Assembly (NCBI GenBank): GCA_000961725.1
Contig: LADS01000004.1
Location: forward strand, 340,492-404,491
Length of the DNA stretch: 64,000 nt
Direction: 5' to 3'
Source of the DNA: Desulfobulbaceae bacterium BRH_c16a
GTDB taxonomy: Bacteria; Desulfobacterota; Desulfobulbia; Desulfobulbales; Desulfocapsaceae
Shown here: piece by piece, positions 35,479 through 45,042 of the stretch
Layout of the letters: every line of letters starts with the position of its first letter
Numbering within the stretch: the first letter of the stretch is position 1
Notes under the pieces: generated by a model
Database searches by the model: none
What the model was told of the DNA's origin: nothing
The model's input: only the letters and a program-made list of their open reading frames with translations
Program-made: the position numbers and the translations under genes

Positions 35479-38046
35479 ATGACCCGTCAAGAACCTCCCC
35501 GCCGATTCGGCCATTTCTCCGGCTGGAGAACGGTTCTTTCAACCTATCATGAGCTCTCTTTTTGCTCAACCGGAAGTTTCACGGCCGTTTTTGCCGGACA
35601 GCTCTGGCTGATCTTCTGGTTGCTGCTCCTTGCCGCACCAACCCAGGCCGATGAACATGGCCTGGGCCGAACGATCAGAATCGGCATCTTTCCATTCAGC
35701 CCGATGAATTTTATCGACAAGGACGGTTCGGCCAAAGGGTTGAACCCGGATCTTCTACGGGAGATTTTCCGTGACGAAGCAACCCATATTGAGTTTGTGC
35801 CCGGCAACTGGGCAGAAGGACTGAAGAGGCTTGAGAATGAAGAAATCGACGTGATGATGTCGGTGGCCTACTCGGATGAGCGGGCAAAGGTCATGGATTA
35901 CGGCCGGGAGTCGGTGCTGCAGCTCTGGGGACAGATCTTCGCCAGACCTGAAGATCACTCGAAGAATATCTCCGACCTTTATGGCAGGAAAATAGCGGTA
36001 ATGCACCTCGATATCAGCGGAATAAACTTTATCAAAACCGTTAAGCAGCTTGGCGGCAGTGTTCGGATAATCGAATATGAAAGTCACGGCGAGGTGTTCC
36101 AGGCCGTGCACAGCGGCGAGGTCGATGCCGGGGTTGCCCCTCAGCATTTCGGCCTCCGCCACGCCGATGATTACAACCTCATCGGCACCTCGATCCTGTT
36201 CTCGCCTTTCTCCATCTATTTTACCTGTAAAAAGGGACTCCGCCGGGATATTCTCGATCATATCGACGCCCACCTTGCCGCCTGGAAGATGGACAAGAAG
36301 TCGTTTTATTTCCAGACCCTGAACCGATGGATGTCCTCGCCCGGCGGTCCCGGCGCCCTTCCCTCCTGGTTGATGCCTCTTTTCTCTCTCATCGTCGCCG
36401 CGACTGTCATTTCACTCGGTTTTATCTTTCTGCTCAATTCGGCCGTAAAAAGGAAAACCAGGGAACTGAAAGCAAGCGAAAAAAGGTTCAGGGATATTGC
36501 TCTCAATATCAGCGACTGGATCTGGGAAACCGATGCCGAGGGTGTGTATTTATTCTGCTCGGAACATTCATCCGGACTTCTCGGCTATCGACCCGAGGAA
36601 CTGCTGGGCCGCTGCTGCTTCGATTTCATGCCTCCTGAGCAGGCTGAGCGAGCCCGTCGAATTTTCCGGGAATCTGCGGCAGCGCAACACGCTTTCAGGA
36701 ATAAGGAACAGACCTTCATTGGCAAAGACGGGACCGAGATCTGCCTGCTTACTTCCGCCGTCCCGATCCAGGACGATTCCGGTACACTTCTCGGCTTCCG
36801 CGGCGTCGATACCGACATAACGGCCCGTAAGGCGGCGGAAAACGAAAAGAAGGCTCTGGAGGCAAGACTTGCCCAGGCCCAGAAGATGGAAGCCGTAGGG
36901 ACACTTGCCGGCGGGATCGCCCATGACTTCAATAACATCCTGGCAGCCATCGTCGGGTATGCCGAGCTGGCGAAAAATGACTGTCCTCCGGGTTCGGAAA
37001 CAACCGAATATATCGGCGAGATCCTCCGTGCGAGTACGCGGGCGAGGGACCTGGTAAAACAGATTATGGCCTTCAGCCGGCAGACGGAAACCAACAGCAT
37101 CCCCTTGCAGCCTGCCCATCTCGTCAAGGAAGCGGTGAAGATGCTGCGGCCATTCCTGCCCGCGACAATTGAAATCCGGCAAAATCTCGAACAAGCCGGA
37201 TCGACAGTTCTCGCCGATCCTTCGCAGCTGCACCAGATAGTCATAAACCTCTGCACGAATGCCTTTCATGCAATGGAGGAAAAGGGAGGCTTTCTCGATA
37301 TTACCCTGAAAACCATTTTTCTTTCCGCCGAAGATTTGCGCAAGGAACCGCATCTCCTTCCAGGTCCGTTCATCCGCCTTTCCGTCGCCGATTCGGGCAC
37401 GGGCATGGCTCCCGAAATCAGGGAGAAGATCTTCTTTCCTTACTTCACCACCAAGGAAATGGGCAAAGGCACCGGAATGGGACTGTCCATCGTCCACGGC
37501 ATCGTCAAAGGCTTCGGCGGGTTTATAACCTGCTACAGTCAGCTGGGAGAAGGGACGGTATTTCAGGTGTTTCTGCCTGTATCGGCATCGCAGCCTGCCC
37601 TGCCCGAGAGAGAAGCCCCAATCCCGGGAGGCAATGAATGCATCCTCTTTGTCGATGATGAAAAAATGATCGCGGCAATGAGCACAACCCTGCTCGAAAA
37701 CCTGGGCTACAGCGTCCTCGCCGTAACAGACAGCACCCATGCCCTGAACGTCTTCCGGGAAAATCCCGAGCGGTTCGATCTGGTCATTACCGACCAGACC
37801 ATGCCTTCGCTTACAGGCGCAGAGCTGGCAATTGCACTGCTGCAGATCCGCCCGGAGCTGCCGATCATTCTCTGCACCGGACACAGTACCATCATGACAA
37901 AAGAGAAGGCCGAGGCAATCGGCATCAGTGCCTTCGCCTTCAAACCTCTGGCAAAAAGCGAGATCGCCTGTCTTGTCCGCCAGGTACTGGATAAAAAGAT
38001 TCGGGATGGTGCACAGAGTGCACCCTGCCAGAAAACGTCAATTTGA
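35479..38046 (+). CDS. SBP_bac_3/PAS hybrid sensor histidine kinase
   Basis: 855 aa. A membrane segment or uncleaved signal (about 36-55), a periplasmic amino-acid-binding-protein-like domain (about 65-280; RIGIFPFSPMNFIDKDGSAKG), membrane segment about 293-315, PAS (about 330-450), HisKA with GGIAHDFNNILA (phospho-His 482), HATPase (DSGTGMAPEIR, GTGMGLSIVHGI) and a receiver (ILFVDDEKMI, Asp in VITDQTMPSLTG). It likely senses an amino acid or similar small molecule. No dedicated output gene adjoins; it converges, 31 bases apart, on a second hybrid kinase whose kinase-receiver core is very similar. Ribosome site weak. Confidence 0.9.
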   Translation: MTRQEPPRRFGHFSGWRTVLSTYHELSFCSTGSFTAVFAGQLWLIFWLLLLAAPTQADEHGLGRTIRIGIFPFSPMNFIDKDGSAKGLNPDLLREIFRDEATHIEFVPGNWAEGLKRLENEEIDVMMSVAYSDERAKVMDYGRESVLQLWGQIFARPEDHSKNISDLYGRKIAVMHLDISGINFIKTVKQLGGSVRIIEYESHGEVFQAVHSGEVDAGVAPQHFGLRHADDYNLIGTSILFSPFSIYFTCKKGLRRDILDHIDAHLAAWKMDKKSFYFQTLNRWMSSPGGPGALPSWLMPLFSLIVAATVISLGFIFLLNSAVKRKTRELKASEKRFRDIALNISDWIWETDAEGVYLFCSEHSSGLLGYRPEELLGRCCFDFMPPEQAERARRIFRESAAAQHAFRNKEQTFIGKDGTEICLLTSAVPIQDDSGTLLGFRGVDTDITARKAAENEKKALEARLAQAQKMEAVGTLAGGIAHDFNNILAAIVGYAELAKNDCPPGSETTEYIGEILRASTRARDLVKQIMAFSRQTETNSIPLQPAHLVKEAVKMLRPFLPATIEIRQNLEQAGSTVLADPSQLHQIVINLCTNAFHAMEEKGGFLDITLKTIFLSAEDLRKEPHLLPGPFIRLSVADSGTGMAPEIREKIFFPYFTTKEMGKGTGMGLSIVHGIVKGFGGFITCYSQLGEGTVFQVFLPVSASQPALPEREAPIPGGNECILFVDDEKMIAAMSTTLLENLGYSVLAVTDSTHALNVFRENPERFDLVITDQTMPSLTGAELAIALLQIRPELPIILCTGHSTIMTKEKAEAIGISAFAFKPLAKSEIACLVRQVLDKKIRDGAQSAPCQKTSI

Positions 38047-38077
38047 AAGCTAGTTGGAATAAAGAAACGACCGAGGA

Positions 38078-41000
38078 TCATTGCACCGGGCTTTCATTCA
38101 GAACCTGATGGATCAGCTGACCGATCATGTTTTTGCTCAGGGGTTTCAAGGCAAATCCTTTGATACCGAGGAGCTTTGCCGATTCCTCGTTGACGAGATT
38201 GCTGTAGCCGGTACAGAGAATGATCCGCATGGCGGGCCTGAGCTGCAACAGCCTTCGGGAAAAGTCGGTGCCGGTCATGCCGGGCATGGTCTGGTCGGTA
38301 ATGACCAGATCGAACTGATCGGGATCTCTCATGAAAGCGGCCAGAGCCTCGAGGCTGTCGTTGTACACGGTAACGGTATATCCCAGGCGCTCCAGCAGAA
38401 CCTTCCCCATCCTGGTAAGGACCTCCTCGTCATCTAAAAATAAGATCCGTTCCTTGCCGAGAGGAGCTTTTGGAGCAATCTCCTCCTTTTTTTCCTCCTC
38501 CTGAACCACGGGGAAATAGACCCGGAAAGTAGCCCCCAGGCCAACCACGCTGTCGACGGTGATGGCGCCGCCATAACTCTTGACGATGCCATGGATGATC
38601 GACAGGCCCATTCCGGTGCCTTTGCCGACTTCCTTGGTCGTAAAGTAAGGATCGAATATTTTTTCCAGAACTTCCGTGCCAATTCCGGTCCCCGTGTCGC
38701 TTACCGCCAGCTCGACATATTCGCCCGGCAGCAGCTCGCAGGAATCGAATGGCTTTGGCTGATCAAGCGACACGGTTTTTACCGTCACCGTCATCATTCC
38801 TCCTCCATGCTCCATGGCATGGGCGGCATTGGAGCAGAGATTCATGATGATCTGGTGGACCTGGGTCGGGTCGGCCAGGACAGTCCGCCCCACCACCTGA
38901 AGATTCTTTTTGATGGTTATGGTTGTGGGGATCGAGGCGCGCAGCATCTTCAGCGATTCCTTGATCAACGGCAGTATCTTTATCGGAATGCGCTTGACCG
39001 TCGACTGCCGGCTGAAGCCGAGGATCTGCTTGACCAGATCCTTGGCCCGATGCGCCGCAATCAGTACCTTGTCGAGATCGTCCGCCAAAGGTGATCGATC
39101 ATCCGCGTCGTCCCTCGCCATCTCGGTGTATCCGATAATGGCACCCAGAATATTGTTGAAATCATGGGCTATTCCGCCAGCCAGCACTCCGATGGCCTCC
39201 ATTTTCTGAGCCTGATTCAGCTGGGCCTGCAGCTTCATTCGGGCTTGTTCATCCCGCTTGCGCTCGCTGATGTCGCGGATGATGCTGGTAAAGAAAACTC
39301 CTTCCCTCGTCTGCCACTGCGAAACAGTCAGTTCGACAGGGACCTCGTCGCCGTCTTTTTTCCGTCCGGAAAGTTCCCTCGAAACCCCGGAATTTTGCAG
39401 CCGGCCGCTGGACAATGCCCTGGCAAAGCCGGCAGTGTGCGCCTCGTGCATACCTGACGGGACAATCAGGATAACCTCTCTGCCGCCCGCTTCTTCCGCA
39501 GTATAACCGAAAAGTTTTTCCGCACCCTTGTTCCAGTGGGTAATCCTGCCTTCGCCATTGACCGAGACGATGGCATCCGTTGCCGTTTCGATGAGTGAAC
39601 GAAAACGGACCTCGCTGTTTTCAAGCGATTCGAGATTACGGCTTTTTGCCAGTGCCAGCGCGGCAATTTCACCAAATCCCGTGGCTATACCGGCATCTTC
39701 CGCCGTAAATCCGGCGGGTTTGTCAATAAAACCAAGCAAGCCCACCACCTTGCCCTGGACAGGCAAGGGCGCAAGGATCATATTCGCAGCCGACGCCTTG
39801 CCGCCGGGCAGATAATCGATCCCGCCCTGCACTCTTTTATTGGTAAAGATCGTCTTGCCGGCGCGGTAGGCTTCGGCTCGAAAACCGGCTATCGGCATGA
39901 GCGGGACTTCGGGCATGGAAGAGTCGGGAACACCGGTGTCCAGAAACAGCACCTCTGCCTCGGCGGCATCCTTGTGCAGCAGAGTCATGCAACCGGCTGA
40001 AACCCCCAGCAGCCGGCGGCATTCCTCAAAAATTACCCTGGCAGTAGCGGCGAAATCCTGGTTCTCCAGAACTGCCCGAGAAGCCCGCATAAGCGCGGCA
40101 ATTTCATGGTAGCGATCCTGCGTTTCCCGCAAGAGCATCTGATTGGTCGCTTCAACACGTTTACGTTCGGTGATATCGCCAACGATGCCGTCATAGGAGC
40201 GCAGGATTCCGGATTCATCCCGGCAAAGTACGATATTATCGTTTACCCAGCGGACCTCGCCGTCTTTTCGAATGATTTTGTGCTCGATAGGCTTGATATC
40301 TTTGCCTGCGAGGACCTGTTCCACCCGGGCTATGAGCATATCACGGTCGTCAGGTGCAACCATTTTCAGCCAAAGATACGGATCGGCGGCAAACTCCTCG
40401 GCCGAGTAGCCGGTTACAAAGAGACAGGCCGGACTGTGGATCGTTTCCACGGGAGCACCCCGTTCGATCCGCACGGTATACTGATAATCCGCCAGGCCCT
40501 CGGTAATACGCCGGTACCGCGCCTCGCTTTGCGACAACGCTACTTCGGCCTGGCGGCGGTCGGTGATGTCGAAACTGACTACTACAATTGATTGAACCCG
40601 GCCGCGAGGATCAAAAACCGGGGTGTAATTTACTTCGACCCAGCGCGTTCCGGCGAGAAGAGAGGCGGTATCCTGATAGGATACCGCCTGCCCCGTTCTC
40701 GCCTGGTTGATAAACTGAAGGGCGAATCGATAGCTTTTTTCACCGATTATCTCTTTTATATGACTGCCGATAATTTTTTGCCTGGGAATCCCGAACGATT
40801 TTTCAAAGGCGATATTGACAAACTCATACTGCAGCGTCTCGGCGTTGACATACGCTATACTTCCCGGGATGTTATCGGCAAGACTTAAAAATCGCTCGTT
40901 GCTCTCTTTCAGCGCGCTCTCCGCCCGCCTCCGTTCGGCCAGTTCATGTTCCAGCAGGCGGGTCCGTTCGGCTACCAGCCCGGCCAACTCTTCCCGCTCC

Positions 41001-41410
41001 TTGCGCTTGTGGATATTGGCAGCCTTGATTTTGGCCATTGCCATGATCTGGGCGCACAACTCGACCTCGTCGAAGGGTTTGGCAAGAAAGCCTTCGGCCC
41101 CGGCCTCCAGGGCTCTGATGCGACTGTCCCGGTCGGTCCTGAGAGCAGTCAGGAAAAGTACCGGAATCGTTTTCAGCCGATTGTCTTCCTTTAATCTGCG
41201 GCAGACCGCGTAGCCGTCCATCCCCGGCATGACGATGTCGAGGAGAATCACATCGGGGTCTTCCGCCAGGGCCAGTTCGATTCCTTTTGCCCCATCCAGG
41301 GCGGTGAGAACAATTCCCCCGGCCAGCCTGTCTGCCATGACCGCCTTCAGGGTCGTCAGATTATCCCGGTTATCGTCTATCGCCAGGATTTTCAGCTCAT
41401 GGTTTGCCAT
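38078..41410 (-). CDS. REC/PAS/PAS/GAF/PAS hybrid histidine kinase with C-terminal receiver
   Basis: 1110 aa, no membrane segment. N-terminal receiver (ILAIDDNRDN, Asp in LLDIVMPGMDG), PAS (about 165-285), PAS (about 295-415), GAF (about 430-590), PAS (about 600-720), HisKA with GGIAHDFNNILG (phospho-His 749), HATPase (DTGTGIGTEVL, GTGMGLSIIHGI) and terminal receiver (ILFLDDEEVL, Asp in VITDQTMPGMTG). It is the last gene of the minus-strand operon that starts at the REC-REC-GGDEF cyclase, 33 bases after the previous gene. The N-terminal receiver suggests it takes phosphate from the neighbouring HAMP/GAF kinase. Cytoplasmic sensor of unknown signal. Confidence 0.9.
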   Translation of the reverse strand: MANHELKILAIDDNRDNLTTLKAVMADRLAGGIVLTALDGAKGIELALAEDPDVILLDIVMPGMDGYAVCRRLKEDNRLKTIPVLFLTALRTDRDSRIRALEAGAEGFLAKPFDEVELCAQIMAMAKIKAANIHKRKEREELAGLVAERTRLLEHELAERRRAESALKESNERFLSLADNIPGSIAYVNAETLQYEFVNIAFEKSFGIPRQKIIGSHIKEIIGEKSYRFALQFINQARTGQAVSYQDTASLLAGTRWVEVNYTPVFDPRGRVQSIVVVSFDITDRRQAEVALSQSEARYRRITEGLADYQYTVRIERGAPVETIHSPACLFVTGYSAEEFAADPYLWLKMVAPDDRDMLIARVEQVLAGKDIKPIEHKIIRKDGEVRWVNDNIVLCRDESGILRSYDGIVGDITERKRVEATNQMLLRETQDRYHEIAALMRASRAVLENQDFAATARVIFEECRRLLGVSAGCMTLLHKDAAEAEVLFLDTGVPDSSMPEVPLMPIAGFRAEAYRAGKTIFTNKRVQGGIDYLPGGKASAANMILAPLPVQGKVVGLLGFIDKPAGFTAEDAGIATGFGEIAALALAKSRNLESLENSEVRFRSLIETATDAIVSVNGEGRITHWNKGAEKLFGYTAEEAGGREVILIVPSGMHEAHTAGFARALSSGRLQNSGVSRELSGRKKDGDEVPVELTVSQWQTREGVFFTSIIRDISERKRDEQARMKLQAQLNQAQKMEAIGVLAGGIAHDFNNILGAIIGYTEMARDDADDRSPLADDLDKVLIAAHRAKDLVKQILGFSRQSTVKRIPIKILPLIKESLKMLRASIPTTITIKKNLQVVGRTVLADPTQVHQIIMNLCSNAAHAMEHGGGMMTVTVKTVSLDQPKPFDSCELLPGEYVELAVSDTGTGIGTEVLEKIFDPYFTTKEVGKGTGMGLSIIHGIVKSYGGAITVDSVVGLGATFRVYFPVVQEEEKKEEIAPKAPLGKERILFLDDEEVLTRMGKVLLERLGYTVTVYNDSLEALAAFMRDPDQFDLVITDQTMPGMTGTDFSRRLLQLRPAMRIILCTGYSNLVNEESAKLLGIKGFALKPLSKNMIGQLIHQVLNESPVQ

Positions 41411-41443
41411 GCAGTACCCCCTCCGTAGGGTGGTAGAGAAGGT

Positions 41444-44041
41444 TCATATCCATCGTCGGCTTCCTGCCGCCGGCGGAATATGCAGCGGCTCGATCATGCC
41501 GGCGACTGCTGTGAGCAATTCAGTCCTGCTGACATCGCCCTTCTGGATCAGCTGGTACACATGGTTGCCCTTGAGAAAACTCAGTTCCTCTTTGGTCACG
41601 TGTTTGGCGGTCAGGATAAGTACCGGCAGGGAGGCAGTTCTTTCGGTACTGCGGATCTGTCTGAGGACTTCAAAACCGTCCATCTCCGGCATCATGAGGT
41701 CGAGGATCACCGCATCGGGCAAAAAACTGTCTATTTGCGCCAGGGCCTCCCGGCCATTTTGCGCCACCGCCACCCGATATCCCCGACCGGTGAGTATGTC
41801 GGTCATCTGGATCACCGCCGGTTCGCTGTCTTCAATCAGGAGGATGCATCGGCCCCGGCCCTCGACAACACGTGCAGGGACAGGCACAGCGGATTTCAAG
41901 GGCGTTGAAACTGACTTGTCGACGGCCACTCCGGGCAGATCCAGGGTCAACGGCAGCCAGAGGGTAAAGGTCGAACCTTGGCCGGGCGTGCTTTCAACCG
42001 TGATGCCACCGTGCAAAAGGGCGGCGTATCGGTTAGCGATGGCCAACCCCAGACCGGTGCCGCCGTATCTGCGCGAGGTACCTTCGTCGGCCTGACGGAA
42101 CTCTTCAAAAATGCGAGGCAGATGAGCGGCGGCAATGCCTATGCCGGTATCGCGGACAACCACAGCGAGCCGGTTGTCGACCTGCCGGGCCGATATCTCC
42201 ACCGAACCGGCATCGGTAAATTTTACTGCATTGCCGATAAGATTCTGCAGGATGTGGCGGACCTTATCGGCATCCGAGGTGATAACCGGCAGATCTTCCT
42301 CCACCAGATTCTCCAGAACGATGCCCTTTTCCCGCGCCAGTGGCGCCAGCATTTCCACGACTTCGCCGGCAAGTGCCCCCATGGCAAAACAAGTAAGTCG
42401 CATTTCTTCCCTGCCGGACTCAACCCGGGAAAGGTCGAGAACATCGTTGATCAGCATCAGGAGGTTCTTGCCGTTGCGTTCGATCACCTCCAGATAACTG
42501 AATTCGTCTGCCGGAATGACTCCGGCAAGCCTCCGGTTCAGGACACTTGAGAGGGCGATCACCGAGTTGAGAGGAGTTCGCAGTTCATGACTCATATTGG
42601 AGAGGAAGGAAGTCTTCAGCCGGTGAGCGGCTTCCAGCTGGGTCTTCTGCATCTCCAGTTCGGCATTCTGACGGGTCAGTTCTTCCGCCTGCATGAGCAT
42701 CTCCCGTCGCTGAACGTTCAGTTCCCGGTTCTGATGGTCAAGCCGTTCGGCGAGCTCCTGAACCTGCCGGAAAGCCAGGACTCCGTTAATCCGGGCGGTA
42801 AGAGTACCGAGAACCTTTTCCAGCAGCAGCGGGGTTGTTTCCTCGTAGCTGCGGATGCTGGCCAGGGAGATCATGGCTACCACCTCCTGACCGGCAAGAA
42901 GCGGCAGGGTGATGATTTCCCTTGGGATAAACAGGCCACTCACAGTGCTCAGGGCAAAGCGCGTGTCCTCGGGGATTTCCGAGATCCGCTGCATCCGCCC
43001 TGTGGCCAGCGCAGCACCGAACTCACCTTCGCGGGTCGCTGCGGAAAACGATACCTGACTGCCTCCGGCAAGGCCGATAGCGGCAAACTGTTCGAACATG
43101 TTGTTGGCAGTATTCAAGAAATAGATTGCACCACTCTGAGAACCGGACTGCTGGAGCAGCTCCTTGATCAGCTCCCGGCAAAAGCCGTCGACCTCCGTTT
43201 CTCTCAGCATGACCTCTGCCAGCCGGGCGGCGCGAAGATCGATGTGCATCTGTTTTTCCACAGCCTCGGCCATGGCGTTGAAGGCCGCGGAAAGAACACC
43301 GAATTCATTTGCCGCAGTATATGTGCTGCGGGTGTCGAAAGCGCCCGCACGAAAGCGCTCGGCAGCTGCGGTCAGTCGGCCCAATGGTTTTCGTATGCTG
43401 CGCTGGAGAATGTAGGATACGTAGAGGGTAAGCAGCAGGATCACACCGATGATTATCGTCAACCGGTACTTTAAGGTATTTTTTTCTGCCGTTGCCGACA
43501 GAAAAAGCGCGTTCCCCTTGTTTTTGGCAAACTCGCCGACCATATTGACCTGCCCGAGCAGAACACCGGCCTGGTTGCCGCCGACACCGCCGGGGTGACT
43601 GCGGGATTTTGCCTCGGCGATTCGTCCCTCGCGAACCAGCCGAACGGTTTCCTCGTGGATCGCGTTCCAGGCGACGAGCTCTTTTTCCAGGGCGACTATG
43701 TCGGAGCGCGGCCCCAGGTAACGATCGTACATGACTTCGATCTGCCGGAAGGCTCTTGCTTTAAGAATTTCGATCTCCTGCAGGGCGGCAGCGATCTCCT
43801 GGTTGCTGCCCGCCAACATCATGTCCTTCAGCGCCCCATGAATACCCATGAAGACGACTTCCATCTCATCTGCCGCCCTGCGGACCTGGAGGGGATGGTT
43901 ATACATCGTCTCCGTTTGCCGCCAAAGCAGATCCGCCTGTCTCCAGGCTACTCCGCCGAGTACCAGGACAACCAGCAGAATGATGCCCAGCCCCAGGCGG
44001 AATTGTTTGGCAAGAGTCATATTCCAGTCGTTCAGTTTCAT
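41444..44041 (-). CDS. HAMP/GAF hybrid sensor histidine kinase with receiver
   Basis: About 865 aa from ATG 44041 (AGGA six bases upstream); the frame extends to 44140 but would overlap cheR. Two membrane segments (about 15-35 and 190-210) enclose a four-helix-type periplasmic sensor. Then HAMP (IRKPLGRLTAAAERF), GAF (about 275-420), coiled coil, HisKA with SHELRTPLNSV (phospho-His 485), HATPase (DTGIGIAAAHL, GTGLGLAIANRY) and a receiver (ILLIEDSEPA, Asp in ILDLMMPEMDG). It lies between cheR and the PAS/GAF kinase in one operon. The final residues include a Lys (LIQKGD) in the usual receiver position. Confidence 0.9.
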   Translation of the reverse strand: MKLNDWNMTLAKQFRLGLGIILLVVLVLGGVAWRQADLLWRQTETMYNHPLQVRRAADEMEVVFMGIHGALKDMMLAGSNQEIAAALQEIEILKARAFRQIEVMYDRYLGPRSDIVALEKELVAWNAIHEETVRLVREGRIAEAKSRSHPGGVGGNQAGVLLGQVNMVGEFAKNKGNALFLSATAEKNTLKYRLTIIIGVILLLTLYVSYILQRSIRKPLGRLTAAAERFRAGAFDTRSTYTAANEFGVLSAAFNAMAEAVEKQMHIDLRAARLAEVMLRETEVDGFCRELIKELLQQSGSQSGAIYFLNTANNMFEQFAAIGLAGGSQVSFSAATREGEFGAALATGRMQRISEIPEDTRFALSTVSGLFIPREIITLPLLAGQEVVAMISLASIRSYEETTPLLLEKVLGTLTARINGVLAFRQVQELAERLDHQNRELNVQRREMLMQAEELTRQNAELEMQKTQLEAAHRLKTSFLSNMSHELRTPLNSVIALSSVLNRRLAGVIPADEFSYLEVIERNGKNLLMLINDVLDLSRVESGREEMRLTCFAMGALAGEVVEMLAPLAREKGIVLENLVEEDLPVITSDADKVRHILQNLIGNAVKFTDAGSVEISARQVDNRLAVVVRDTGIGIAAAHLPRIFEEFRQADEGTSRRYGGTGLGLAIANRYAALLHGGITVESTPGQGSTFTLWLPLTLDLPGVAVDKSVSTPLKSAVPVPARVVEGRGRCILLIEDSEPAVIQMTDILTGRGYRVAVAQNGREALAQIDSFLPDAVILDLMMPEMDGFEVLRQIRSTERTASLPVLILTAKHVTKEELSFLKGNHVYQLIQKGDVSRTELLTAVAGMIEPLHIPPAAGSRRWI

Positions 44042-44075
44042 TCGCATTCCTGTCGCAGAGATTAACACCCCACGT

Positions 44076-44933
44076 TCAATTCTTCCTGAAAACGGCCGCC
44101 GGCGCGGCGATCCGGTGAAAACCGCCGATACTCTCGACAAGCTGCCGCTCCGTCCCGTCGGTAAGCAATATCCCGCCTTCCGTCAGGGAGCGGAGAATTT
44201 TACTCAGGATCAGCCGCTGCATCTCCGGCCGATAGTACATGAGCACATTGCTGCAGAGCACCAGATCAAAATCGCCGAAGATACTCTCCGGCGGATAAAT
44301 CGTACATTCATCCAGCAGATCGTGGACGACAAATTCCACCCCTTCTTTCAGTCGGTCGACGATGATGTACACATCGCCCTGTCGGGTAAAATAGTTATAC
44401 ACATGCTTTAATCGTAGATTTCCCATGGCCTCCGGGCGATAAATACCGGCCCGGGCCTTAGCCAGATCGAACGCAGACACATCGGAGGCTATGATGCGAC
44501 CGGGGATCGGTTTCCCGTCCGTTCCAGCCAACTCGGCGACCAGAATGGCAACGGACCAGGCTTCCTGACCGGTGGCGCAGCCGGCCGACCAGATGCGGAT
44601 TTCGCTCCGGCCGGACTTCTCGAGGGCATCGAGAAAACCGGGAAGGATGAGATGTTCGAGCAGTGAAAAGGCGAGAGAGTTACGGAAGAACTCACTGTAG
44701 ACGACGTTCAACGACCGGAAGAGGACCTCAGCCTCTGCCGGGTCGCGGCCAAGAAGCTCGGCATAGGCAGGCAAGGTCGGGATGGAGGTCGCCGTCATCC
44801 GCCTGTCAAGCGAATTCGCCAGGAAGTTGCCATCGTAGGGATACAGATCCAGGCCATGGGCCTTGCGAACCATTTCGACAACCTCGGCCAATTGCGCATT
44901 CGACCAGTAGCCGCCGGCTGCTTTCGTTTTCAT
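44076..44933 (-). CDS. cheR: CheR-type protein-glutamate methyltransferase
   Basis: 285 aa. The N-terminal helical domain (about 1-75) is followed by the SAM-binding domain with SAGCATGQEAWS, IIASDVSAFDLAKARAG, and FDLVLCSNVLMYYRPE (catalytic region). It methylates glutamates of chemoreceptors or of kinase-linked sensor domains. No cheB, cheA or cheW lies nearby, and its operon partners are hybrid kinases and a cyclase. So the target may be a signalling protein of this operon and not the classical chemotaxis path (inference). Ends 34 bases before the HAMP/GAF kinase. Confidence 0.9.
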   Translation of the reverse strand: MKTKAAGGYWSNAQLAEVVEMVRKAHGLDLYPYDGNFLANSLDRRMTATSIPTLPAYAELLGRDPAEAEVLFRSLNVVYSEFFRNSLAFSLLEHLILPGFLDALEKSGRSEIRIWSAGCATGQEAWSVAILVAELAGTDGKPIPGRIIASDVSAFDLAKARAGIYRPEAMGNLRLKHVYNYFTRQGDVYIIVDRLKEGVEFVVHDLLDECTIYPPESIFGDFDLVLCSNVLMYYRPEMQRLILSKILRSLTEGGILLTDGTERQLVESIGGFHRIAAPAAVFRKN

Positions 44934-45042
44934 TGCCTGTTCCCTCTACGTTCAGCCGCCGCTCTTTGTCTTGCCTTATACAACACCACCTCATCTGTAT
45001 CGGTTCAAAAGCCAGGACCCTGCTGACCCGGAAACACTGAAA

